Under the pieces are notes generated by a model. It had not been told where the DNA came from. It saw only the letters and a program-made list of their open reading frames with translations, and did no database searches. Positions 7,778-15,859 of a stretch of 64,000 bases of DNA are shown in pieces. The position numbers and the translations under genes were made by a program. Source of the DNA: Umezawaea sp049997955 (lineage in GTDB: Bacteria; Actinomycetota; Actinomycetes; Mycobacteriales; Pseudonocardiaceae). Location of the stretch: the NCBI GenBank assembly GCA_049997955.1, contig JAEBDY010000005.1, positions 1-64,000 of the forward strand, in the 5' to 3' direction. The stretch's first letter is position 1. The number at the start of each line of letters is the position of its first letter.

Positions 7778-10540
7778 GTGCCGTCGATCTTCGGTCGGGA
7801 GTCCGAACTCGCCGCGCTGCTCGACGCCGTCGACCGGGTGCCCGCCAGCGGGGTGATCGCCGTGCTGGTGTCCGGCGAGGCGGGCATCGGCAAGTCCAGC
7901 CTGCTCGCCGAGGCCGTCCGGCGGCTGCGCGACCACGGCCGCCGCGTGCTCACGGCGGAGTCGGACGACCTGGGCCGCCGGATCCCGTACGCCGCGCTGA
8001 CCAGCGCGTTGCGCGCGGTCGGCGACCTGCCCGAGGACCTGGACGAGGTGCGGCGGGCCGCGCTCGCGGCCATGGACCTGACCGAGCCCAGCACGTTCGG
8101 CCGCTCGTGCGAGCTGATGGCCCGGCTGCTGACCGGGCTGACCGGACCGACCGGGCTGGCCGGCGCCGGGCCCGTCGCGCTGGTGCTGGACGACCTCGAC
8201 CACGTGGACGAGGACTCGCTGGCCCTGCTCGCCGTCGTGCTGCGCAGGCTGTCCGCCGCGCCGCTGGCGGTGCTCGCCGCTGCCCGCTCGCACGACCGCT
8301 CGGACCTGGTGGACCGCCTCGAACGGCACGCCGAGGTGCGCCGGATCGCGCTGGCGCCGCTGTCGGACGACGACATCGGGCACGTCGTGGAGGAGGTGCT
8401 GGACTCGCCGGTGGACGAGGCGCTCGCGCGGGAGGTCCGGCGGCGCGCGGACGGCAACCCGTTCTTCGCCACGGAGATCGCCAGGTCGTTGCGGGAACTG
8501 GACTTCGTGGCCTTCGACGGCGACCGCGCGCGGCTGACCGCGCTGCCGGACGCCATTCGGCTGACCCGCGCCGACGCCCTGCTGCGCCGGGTCGCGCCGC
8601 TGGAACCGGACGTCCGCGCGGTGGCGCGGGCGATGTCGATCCTGCGCCGCGTCCGCCTGGACCAGATCGGCCTGCTCGCCCGCGTCGCGTCCCTGCCGGA
8701 GGCCGCGGTGGCGACGGCGTTCGACGAGTTGCTGCGCGCGCACGTGCTGGTGCGCGACGACGACCGCGGCTACCGCTTCTCGCACGCGCTGGTCGGCGAG
8801 GCCCTCTACCAGGACGTCGGGCCCGCGCAGCGGCGTCGGCTGCACGGACTGGTCGGCGCGCGGCTGCTGGACGAGCGGGCCAAGGGGCTGCCGGTCGACC
8901 TCGTGCCGCTCGCCTGGCACCTGGCCGAGTCCGCCGAACCGGGCGACGAGGTGGCCGTGCGGGTGCTCGCCGAGGCGGCGGCGCTGGCCAGGACGACCGC
9001 GCCGGAGACCGCGGCGTCGCTGTGCGAACGCGCGCTGCTGCTCGTGCCCGCCGACTCGCCCCGGCGCGCCGAACTGCTGGCGCTGCGGTGCCGGGTGCTC
9101 GCGCGGGCGTCCCACCCGGCCGCGGCGGTCGAACCGGGGCTGGCGGCCCTCGGTGAACTGCCGCGCGGCCCGGACCGCGACCGGGTCACGACCGCCGTGC
9201 TCAGCAGCCTGTTCGCCGTCGGCAGGCTGGACGAGGCGCTGCGGATCGCCGACGACGAGATCCGCGCGGGCGAGGTGTCGCCCGCGGTGCTGGCGCAGCG
9301 GGCGCTGCTGCTGGTGTTCACCGGCCGCTACGACGACGCGCTGGCCGAGAGCGAGCGGATCGAGGCGCTGCCCGCGTTCGCCCCCGCCGAGGGCGTGGTG
9401 GTGTTCGAGCAGCTGGCGATGGTCGCGTCCATGCTGTTCCAGCACGAGAAGACCGTGGAGTACGCGAACCGAGCGCTGCGGTCCAGCGACGGCCAGCCGG
9501 GGCTGGAGCTCCAGGCGCTCGCGGTGTGCGCGTCGACGGCGGCGCTGTCGGGGCTGGTGCACGACGCGACCTGGCGGCTGCGGCGCGCCGAGCAGTTGGT
9601 GGACGACGACGTCGGCGAGACGGCGTTCCGGGGTGAACTCCAGGTCACGCGGGTCGCCCTGGACTGGCTCGGCGGCCGGTGGGACGCGTGCGTCGACCGG
9701 CTCGGGCGGGCCACCGCCGAACTGGGCACGCGGCAGGAGCTGATGCTGCTGGAGGGCGTGCGGGCGATCGAGCTGGAGATCCGGACGTGGCGAGGCGAAC
9801 TCGACGTCGCCGCCAGGCTGGCGTCGACGGCCCCGCCGGTCAGCCCGACGATGTCGCGGCTCTACGCCATGGCGCTGGCCGGGTACCTGGCCGCGCGCGG
9901 TGACGTCGAGGGCGCGCGGCACGTGGTCACGACGGCCGTCGACGCGCTCGGCAAGGCGGCGTACAGCTGCGTCCTGCTCGGCCGGATGATCGAGATCGAC
10001 CTGGCGCACGGCGACGCCGACCACGCGCGGCGGACGCTGGACCGGTTCCGGGAGGTGTCCGAACTGCGCGGGGCTCCGTGGACGCGGACCACGTTCCTGC
10101 GGGTCACCGGGCTGGTCGAGCGCGACGCGGACCTGCTGCGCAGCGCGGTGACCGAGGCCGGGACGGGCGGGCTGGAGTTCGAGAAGGCCCGCGCCCAGCT
10201 CGCGCTCGGCCAGGTCGACGGCGACGCGGCCGACGAGCTGGCCGAGGCGTACACGACGTTCCAGCGGCTCGGCGTGCACGGCCCGCGCAGGCAGGCGGGG
10301 GCCCGGCTGCGCGAGCTGGGCGCGAAGGTGCCGAGGGCACGGGTGCGGGCGCCGGGACTGCTGACCCCGGCCGAGGACAACGTCGCCCGGCTGGTGCAGC
10401 AGGGGATGCGCAACCGCGACATCGCCGCCGCGCTGCACTACAGCCCCCGGACGATCGAGGTCTACCTGTCGCGGGTGTTCGGCAAGCTGCGCGTGTCCTC
10501 GCGCCTGGAACTCGCCCGCGTCCTGGACTCGATGCCTTAG
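7778..10540 (+). CDS. Large LuxR-family regulator with AAA ATPase (LAL/MalT type)
   Basis: This 920-aa protein has a Walker A motif GEAGIGKSS (residues 33-41), a Walker B-like ALVLDDLDHVDEDSLALL, and a long helical repeat region. It ends in a LuxR helix-turn-helix: LTPAEDNVARLVQQGMRNRDIAAALHYSPRTIEVYLSRVFGKL. The GTG at 7778 follows ggaggggg by 7 nt and is preferred over the upstream ATG at 7727. The stop codon TAG spans the junction with the insertion element that begins at 10540. Before insertion it would still have read TAG. Such regulators integrate ATP and a ligand to activate nearby genes; the operon starting at 12790 was probably adjacent. Confidence 0.85.
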   Translation: MPSIFGRESELAALLDAVDRVPASGVIAVLVSGEAGIGKSSLLAEAVRRLRDHGRRVLTAESDDLGRRIPYAALTSALRAVGDLPEDLDEVRRAALAAMDLTEPSTFGRSCELMARLLTGLTGPTGLAGAGPVALVLDDLDHVDEDSLALLAVVLRRLSAAPLAVLAAARSHDRSDLVDRLERHAEVRRIALAPLSDDDIGHVVEEVLDSPVDEALAREVRRRADGNPFFATEIARSLRELDFVAFDGDRARLTALPDAIRLTRADALLRRVAPLEPDVRAVARAMSILRRVRLDQIGLLARVASLPEAAVATAFDELLRAHVLVRDDDRGYRFSHALVGEALYQDVGPAQRRRLHGLVGARLLDERAKGLPVDLVPLAWHLAESAEPGDEVAVRVLAEAAALARTTAPETAASLCERALLLVPADSPRRAELLALRCRVLARASHPAAAVEPGLAALGELPRGPDRDRVTTAVLSSLFAVGRLDEALRIADDEIRAGEVSPAVLAQRALLLVFTGRYDDALAESERIEALPAFAPAEGVVVFEQLAMVASMLFQHEKTVEYANRALRSSDGQPGLELQALAVCASTAALSGLVHDATWRLRRAEQLVDDDVGETAFRGELQVTRVALDWLGGRWDACVDRLGRATAELGTRQELMLLEGVRAIELEIRTWRGELDVAARLASTAPPVSPTMSRLYAMALAGYLAARGDVEGARHVVTTAVDALGKAAYSCVLLGRMIEIDLAHGDADHARRTLDRFREVSELRGAPWTRTTFLRVTGLVERDADLLRSAVTEAGTGGLEFEKARAQLALGQVDGDAADELAEAYTTFQRLGVHGPRRQAGARLRELGAKVPRARVRAPGLLTPAEDNVARLVQQGMRNRDIAAALHYSPRTIEVYLSRVFGKLRVSSRLELARVLDSMP

Positions 10541-10556
10541 ACCTGGTCTCAAAACT
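10539..10556 (+). repeat. Left terminal inverted repeat of the IS element
   Basis: The sequence agacctggtctcaaaact is identical to the reverse complement of 12764-12781. It begins at the stop codon of the LuxR-type gene. The inward continuation, about 11 bp, matches the right end at roughly 9 positions if a short gap is allowed. Confidence 0.85.
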
Positions 10557-10688
10557 CGGCGTGTCGCTAGGTGAACCAACGGCCCGCCCCTGGCTCCGCA
10601 CCGCCCGCCTGTGGGCCCGGCCCGACGGACCGGAAGTCCGTCAGAGAGACTGGGGGCCAGTGCCCGCCCTCTCGACCTGGAGCCTTTG

Positions 10689-11636
10689 ATGCCGCAAGGG
10701 ACCGTCCGTTGGTTCGACGCCGAACGTGGTTTCGGCTTCCTCGCGCCCGAGGACGGCTCGCCGGACGTGTTCGTGCACGCCTCCGAGATCGTCGAGGACG
10801 GCGGCGCGAAAGTGCTCCGCGAGGGTCAGGCCGTCGTGTTCGAGGTCGGCGAGAACGACCGCGGGCCCCAGGCGCTGCGCGTTCGCGTCACCGCCGATGC
10901 GGCCACCGGCAGCGCCGTGGGCCTGCTCGGCACCGTCACCTGGTACGAGCCGGGCAAGGGGTACGGCTTCGCGTCGCCGGACGGCGGCGGCGCCGACGTC
11001 TTCGTGCACAGCTCCGCCATCGTGACCGGCGGCGTGGTCACCGAGGGGCAGCGGGTGGCCTTCCTGATCGTCGAAGGCGAGCGCGGCCCGCAGGCCGGGC
11101 ACGTGATCCCGCTGGGAGCAGGGGCCGGCTCACCCGCTGCGGCTGGTATCGCGGACGGTGCCGACGGCACGGTGGCCTGGTACGACGAGGACAAGGGCTT
11201 CGGCTTCATCAACCCCGACTCCGGCGCCGGGGACGTCTTCGTGCACGCCAAGGCCCTGGCCGAGGGGCTGACGTGGCTCGCGGAGGGCGACCGCGTCGCC
11301 TACGAGGTGGCTGGTGGAGACAAGGGCCCGCAGGCCCGCGACGTGCACCTGGTCCGGGGCGCCGAGCCCCGGACGGTGCCGCAGCGGTCGGCACCTGCCG
11401 CGGCCGCGGGGCCGGCCGCGCGGGACGTGCCCGTACGAGGCGGCGAGGGCGTCGTCGCGCGCTACGACGGCGACCGCGGCTTCGGCTTCATCACCCCGGA
11501 CGCAGGCGGCGACGATCTCTTCGCCCACGTGTCCGTGATCATGGGGTCGGAGCCGCTGCAGAAGGGTGACCGGGTCCGGTACGCGGTGCGTCAGAGCGAC
11601 CGGGGCCCGCAGGCCGACCGCATCGAACGCCTCTGA
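10689..11636 (+). CDS. Protein with four tandem cold-shock domains
   Basis: This 315-aa protein is made almost entirely of four cold-shock domains (about residues 2-69, 79-142, 158-222 and 254-315). Each has an RNP1-like motif (GFGFLAP, GYGFASP, GFGFINP, GFGFITP) and an RNP2-like motif (DVFVHAS, DVFVHSS, DVFVHAK, DLFAHVS), and each ends with a RGPQA or KGPQA turn. Ordinary bacterial Csp proteins have one domain of about 67 aa. The fourth domain has RY where the others have WF or WY. A 7-bp hairpin (10624-10642) lies in the leader. The gene lies inside the IS termini and is read away from the LuxR gene. Likely a multivalent single-stranded RNA/DNA-binding protein. Confidence 0.85.
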   Translation: MPQGTVRWFDAERGFGFLAPEDGSPDVFVHASEIVEDGGAKVLREGQAVVFEVGENDRGPQALRVRVTADAATGSAVGLLGTVTWYEPGKGYGFASPDGGGADVFVHSSAIVTGGVVTEGQRVAFLIVEGERGPQAGHVIPLGAGAGSPAAAGIADGADGTVAWYDEDKGFGFINPDSGAGDVFVHAKALAEGLTWLAEGDRVAYEVAGGDKGPQARDVHLVRGAEPRTVPQRSAPAAAAGPAARDVPVRGGEGVVARYDGDRGFGFITPDAGGDDLFAHVSVIMGSEPLQKGDRVRYAVRQSDRGPQADRIERL

Positions 11637-11793
11637 CGAGGCGGCCCCACCGATGGCTGATCACTTCCCGACGAGGGTGCTCGTTCATCCCCGTCGATGG
11701 TGCCGTCGGCAACGCGGCTGCGGCCTTCTGCAGGAGATCGATCTCCCTCGTGGTGACGGGGGCCCCGTGCCGACCCGAGGACCTGCTCCGCGC

Positions 11794-12709
11794 TCAGGAG
11801 CTCACCAGTGACCCCACCCGACGACACAGAGCCACCGATGTATCCCCAACGAGTGAATGGATGCGTTGGACCTGGTCGCAGAGCTCGATCTTGATGAGCC
11901 GGCGGACGTTGATCACGGTGCAGGCCAGCGTGAGCAGCGCAGGCGTGGTGCGTTCGGTCCGGTCGTAGCGCAGCCCGAGGCGTGTGAACCGCAGCAGCCA
12001 GGAGATGGTGCGTTCGACGACCCAGCGGACCCGGCCGAGGCGGGACTTGCCCTCAATCCCGCGCCGGGCGATACGGACCTTGATACCGCGGCGGGTCAGG
12101 TAGCGGCGGCAGCGGCGGTAGTCGTAGCCCTTGTCGGCGTGCGGCTTGTCCGGTCGGCATCGTGGCCGGCCCGCCCGGCCGTGGTGGCCGCGCACGGTCG
12201 GGTTCGTGTCCAGCAGCGGCTCGAACAGCATGCTGTCGTGGGTGTTTGCCGCCGACAACACGATGTGCAGCGGTAGCCCGTTCGCGTCGCGCAGAACGTG
12301 GTACTCGGAGCCGGCTTTACCCCGGTCAGTGGGGCTGCGGCCGGTCAGCTCGCCCCCCCCTTTTCGACCGCACCGACACCGCGTCTATGCAGCCTCTGGT
12401 CCAGTCGAGCTCGTCGATGTTGGACAGCTCGTCGAGCACGAGCTGGTGCAGCCGGTCCCACACGCCGGCGTCCTGCCACTCACGTAACCGCCGCCACGCG
12501 GTGTGCCCGGAACCGCATCCGAGCTGCTCGGGTAGGTCTCGCCGGCGGCAGCCGGTGTCGAGCACGAACAAGATCCCCTCTAGCGCGGCACGGTCATCGA
12601 TCCGGGGCCGCCCACCCGGACCGCGCGGCGCTGGTCGGGACGGGATCAGGGGTTCGATCAGCTCCCAGAGCCGGTCTTCGACCCGCCGCTGCTGCGTCGT
12701 CTTCGCCAT
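11794..12709 (-). pseudogene. IS5-family DDE transposase, reading frame split at a G8 run
   Basis: The N-terminal part (12326-12709) begins MAKTTQQRRVEDRLWELIEP and has the IS5-type CIDAVSVRSKRGG first-Asp region. The C-terminal part (11794 to about 12350) carries ADKGYDYRRCRRYLTRRGIKVRIARRG and the WVVERTISWLLRFTRLGLRYDR Glu region. The frames change at AAAAGGGGGGGG (minus strand, 12353-12364). Removing one G restores one continuous frame of about 304 codons. This is either a slippage mutation or transcriptional/translational slippage. The last 20-odd residues after IELCDQVQRIHS look like read-through past the original end. Confidence 0.8.
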
Positions 12710-12763
12710 GACTGCCCACGATCGACGACCAGGACCGGCAGGTTACGCAGTGACACACCCTCA

Positions 12764-12781
12764 AGTTTTGAGACCAGGTCT
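12764..12781 (-). repeat. Right terminal inverted repeat of the IS element
   Basis: This 18-bp sequence is the inverse of the left end at 10539-10556 and is followed by the second TTA. It lies 55 bp upstream of the transposase start, as expected for an IS right end. Confidence 0.85.
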
Positions 12782-12789
12782 TAGTTGTC

Positions 12790-13623
12790 GTGTTCTCCCC
12801 ACTTCCCGTGGCGCCGGTCACCCGGTTGGCTCGCGGCATGGGTGCGACACGGGCGGCGCTGCCCGGCCACGAGGTGGTCCGGGTCGACCTGGCGGGCCCG
12901 AGCGGTGTCGTCGGGATCGCCTCCGACGGCCGCCGGGTCGTGGCGCTCGGCGTCACCGACGGACGGTCCGACCTGGTCAGCGCGCCGGAGCGGCTGCTGT
13001 TCCCGGTGCCGACCGAGATCACCGACGGCCAGGCGCTCGTGCTGGCCGGGCCCGGCGTGACGGCGTGGCACCTGCTCCGCACGTGCGCGCACCTCAGACC
13101 GGACGAGGCCGTCGTGGTGCACGACGCGGCGAGCGACGTCGGCGCGCTGGCCGTGCAGCTGGCCCGCAGCTTCTGCGCGGGCCAGGTCATCGCGGTCGCC
13201 GACACGCCCGCGCGGCGGAAGTACGCGATCGCCGTCGGCGCGGACGTGGCCGTGGACGCCGACCCGGACGGGCTGCGCGAGCGGTTGCTGGCCGTGAACG
13301 GCGGTCACCCGGTCGACGTCGTGCTGTCCCCGGCCGGCGGCGCGACGTTCCGGCAGTCGTTGGCGGCGCTCGCGCCGTTCGGCAGGATCGTCGTGCACGG
13401 GGAGTCGCCGACCGTCGAGGCCGCAGGGCCGATCGAGGGCTCCCGCGCGGTGATCGGCTTCTGGTTGGGCGATTGCCTCGCGCGACCCGAGATGGTGGCC
13501 CGCGCCCTCAGTGAGCTGATGGGGTTGACCTCGGCCGGGCGCTTGCGGCCACCCGTCGGTGACGAGTACCCGTTGTCAGGAGGCGCGCGGTCGAACCGCG
13601 CCCGTAGCGGAAGGCCCGCATGA
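12790..13623 (+). CDS. Truncated quinone-oxidoreductase-like protein (MDR family)
   Basis: The 277-aa product keeps the central Rossmann part of zinc-less quinone oxidoreductases (GVTAWHLLRTCAHLRPDEAVVVHDAASDVGALAVQLARSF, then PVDVVLSPAGGATFRQSLAALAPFGRIVVHG). Only about 70 residues precede this, where the family has about 130, and the usual C-terminal AHRxLxxRxTxGKxVLxP block is replaced by a short unrelated tail. The stop overlaps the next start (ATGA). Without the insertion element the start would lie 9 nt beyond the LuxR stop. The protein may be a degenerate or accessory reductase; activity is uncertain. Confidence 0.6.
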   Translation: MFSPLPVAPVTRLARGMGATRAALPGHEVVRVDLAGPSGVVGIASDGRRVVALGVTDGRSDLVSAPERLLFPVPTEITDGQALVLAGPGVTAWHLLRTCAHLRPDEAVVVHDAASDVGALAVQLARSFCAGQVIAVADTPARRKYAIAVGADVAVDADPDGLRERLLAVNGGHPVDVVLSPAGGATFRQSLAALAPFGRIVVHGESPTVEAAGPIEGSRAVIGFWLGDCLARPEMVARALSELMGLTSAGRLRPPVGDEYPLSGGARSNRARSGRPA

Positions 13624-15848
13624 CCACCCGGACCGCACTCACCACCTGTCCGCTCTGCGAGGCGACGTGTGGCCTCGAACTGACGATCACCGACGACCTG
13701 ATCACCGGGGTGCGCGGTGACCGGCTGGACGGGTTCAGCGGCGGGTTCCTCTGCCCCAAGGGCGCTTCGCTCGGCAGCCTGGACACCGACCCGGACCGGC
13801 TCGCCACCCCGGTGGTCAAGCGCGACGGCGTGCACGTGCCGGTTGGCTGGGCCGAGGCGTTCGAGGTCGTGCGGCGGCGGCTGACCGGGATCATCGCCGA
13901 GCACGGCCGCGACGCCGTGGCGATGTACCTCGGGAACCCGATGGTGCACTCGCTCGCCGGCGGCCTGTACGCGGGCGCGCTGCGCCGGGCGCTGGGCTCC
14001 CGCAACGTGTTCACCGCGTCCACGGTGGACCAGATGCCGAAGCACGTGTCCTCCGGCCTGCTGTACGGCGGCATCTACACGATCCCGGTGCCGGACATCG
14101 ACCGCACGGACTTCCTGCTGCTGCTCGGCGCGGACCCGTACACCTCCAACGGCAGCCTGTGGACCGCGCCGGACATGCCGAAGCGGCTCAAGGCGCTGCG
14201 GGCGCGCGGCGGCGCGTTCGTCGTCGTGGACCCGCGCCGCAGCCGGACCGCCGCGGCGGCCGACCAGCACGTGCCGATCACGCCGGGCACGGACGTGTTC
14301 CTGCTGCTGGCCATGGTCAACGAGCTGTTCGCCGCCGGTCTGGTCGACCTCGGCGAGCTGGCGCCGCACGTGAACGGCGTGGAGCGGGTCCGGGCGCTGG
14401 TCGAGCCGTTCACGCCCGAGGCGGTGGCGGAGAAGTGCGGGATCGCCGCCGGGACCACCCGCGAGCTGACCCACCGGTTCGCCGCCGCGCCGAAGGCCGC
14501 GGTGTACGGCCGGATCGGCACCACGACGGTCGACTTCGGCACCGTGGCGAGCTGGCTGGTCGACGTCCTCAACGTGCTGACCGGCAACCTCGACCGGCCG
14601 GGTGGCTCGATGTTCCCGCTGCCCGCGCACCTGGACAAGGGCCGGGGATCGGGGCGGGGCTTCACCACCGGCCGCTGGCGCAGCCGGGTCCGCGGCCTGC
14701 CCGAGGTGGCGGGCGAGTTCCCGGCGGTGACGCTGGCCGACGAGATCGAGACGCCCGGCGAGGGGCAGGTGCGCGCGCTCGTGACGATCGCGGGCAACCC
14801 CGCGCTGTCGCTGCCGAACTCCGCCCGCCTAGCCGCCGCGCTGTCCACTGTGGACTTCATGGTGTCGGTCGACCCGTACCTCAACGAGACCACGCGGCAC
14901 GCCGACGTGATCCTGCCGCCACCGCCGCCGAGCAGGCGCCCGCACTACGACATCGCGTTCCTCGGCTTCGCCGTCCGCAACGTCGCCAAGTTCTCCCCGC
15001 CGGTGATCCCGCTCGACGAGGGCTCGGTGCCGGAGTCCGACATCCTGCTGCGCCTCACCGCCATCCTCGGCGGCCTGGACCCGGACGTCGACCTCGACGC
15101 GCTGGCGGCGGACCAGCTCGACGCCCAGCTGGCGAAGCTGGTCGAGGACCCCGGGAGCCCGCTGCACGGCCGGGACGTGGCGGAGCTGCGGTCCGCGCTG
15201 GTCGGCGAGACCCGCGAGGAACGGCTGCTGGACCTCAAGCTGCGCACCGGGTTCTACGGCGACCGGTTCGGCGGCAGGCCGGACGGCCTGTCCATGGCCA
15301 AGCTCCTGGAGAACCCGCACGGCGTCGACCTCGGCCCGCTGGAGCCGCGCGTCCCCGAGGTGCTGCGTACCCCGTCCGGCCGCGTCGAGCTGTGCCCCGA
15401 CCCGATCGCCGACGACGTCCCGCGAGTGCTCGCGGCGCTGCGCGAGCGGCACGACGACCTGCTCCTGGTGGGGCGCAGGCACCTGCGCACCAACAACTCC
15501 TGGATGCACAACGTGCCCGCGCTGGTGAAGGGCAAGGACCTCTGCACGCTGCTGGTCAACACCGCCGACGCCCGGCGGCTCGGGCTGACCGGCGGCGGCG
15601 CTGCCCTGGTGACCTCGCGGGTCGGCGAGGTCGAGGTGGCGGTGGAGATCACCGACGACATCGCCGAAGGAGTCGTGAGCCTGCCCCACGGGTGGGGCCA
15701 CGACCAGCCGGGCACCCGGCTCACCGTCGCCGCCGCCCACGCGGGCGTCAACGTCAACCTGCTCACCGACGACCTCAGGATCGACCCGCTGTCCGGAACC
15801 GCCGTGCTCAACGGCGTTCGCGTGACCGTCAGCCCCGCCGCCAAGTAG
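13620..15848 (+). CDS. Molybdopterin-dependent oxidoreductase (FdhA/BisC-like)
   Basis: This 742-aa protein starts with a 4Fe-4S motif CPLCEATCG and a downstream FLCPKG, followed by molybdopterin oxidoreductase domains. Cofactor-binding stretches include LLLLGADPYTSNGSLW, ARGGAFVVVDPRRSRTAAAADQHVPITPGTD and GSMFPLPAH. The C-terminal dinucleotide-binding barrel includes RTNNSWMHNVPALVKG and LPHGWGHDQPGT. This is the pattern of short, single-subunit members near formate dehydrogenase alpha. The substrate is unknown. It is translationally coupled to the upstream truncated reductase and followed after 11 bp by an acyl-CoA synthetase, forming one operon. Confidence 0.8.
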   Translation: MTTRTALTTCPLCEATCGLELTITDDLITGVRGDRLDGFSGGFLCPKGASLGSLDTDPDRLATPVVKRDGVHVPVGWAEAFEVVRRRLTGIIAEHGRDAVAMYLGNPMVHSLAGGLYAGALRRALGSRNVFTASTVDQMPKHVSSGLLYGGIYTIPVPDIDRTDFLLLLGADPYTSNGSLWTAPDMPKRLKALRARGGAFVVVDPRRSRTAAAADQHVPITPGTDVFLLLAMVNELFAAGLVDLGELAPHVNGVERVRALVEPFTPEAVAEKCGIAAGTTRELTHRFAAAPKAAVYGRIGTTTVDFGTVASWLVDVLNVLTGNLDRPGGSMFPLPAHLDKGRGSGRGFTTGRWRSRVRGLPEVAGEFPAVTLADEIETPGEGQVRALVTIAGNPALSLPNSARLAAALSTVDFMVSVDPYLNETTRHADVILPPPPPSRRPHYDIAFLGFAVRNVAKFSPPVIPLDEGSVPESDILLRLTAILGGLDPDVDLDALAADQLDAQLAKLVEDPGSPLHGRDVAELRSALVGETREERLLDLKLRTGFYGDRFGGRPDGLSMAKLLENPHGVDLGPLEPRVPEVLRTPSGRVELCPDPIADDVPRVLAALRERHDDLLLVGRRHLRTNNSWMHNVPALVKGKDLCTLLVNTADARRLGLTGGGAALVTSRVGEVEVAVEITDDIAEGVVSLPHGWGHDQPGTRLTVAAAHAGVNVNLLTDDLRIDPLSGTAVLNGVRVTVSPAAK

Positions 15849-15859
15849 GAGGAGAAGCC

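Larger units (their letters stand above)
10540..12780. mobile_element. IS5-type element carrying a cold-shock-domain passenger gene
   Basis: The ends carry matching inverted termini: 10539-10556 and 12764-12781 share 18 bp (agacctggtctcaaaact), with a weaker continuation inward. The element is flanked by TTA on both sides (10537-10539 and 12781-12783), consistent with the 3-bp TNA duplication of IS5-family groups. It holds the four-cold-shock-domain gene and a disrupted DDE transposase. At 2.24 kb it is more than twice a usual IS5 element. A degenerate terminus-like sequence at 11869-11887 may be the older left end. Confidence 0.75.

Noticed and set aside
7751..10579. 942-aa open frame antisense to the LuxR-type gene
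   Set aside because: High GC leaves long shadow frames. The protein has no domain and is Arg/Gln/His-rich, while the plus-strand frame has clear motifs.
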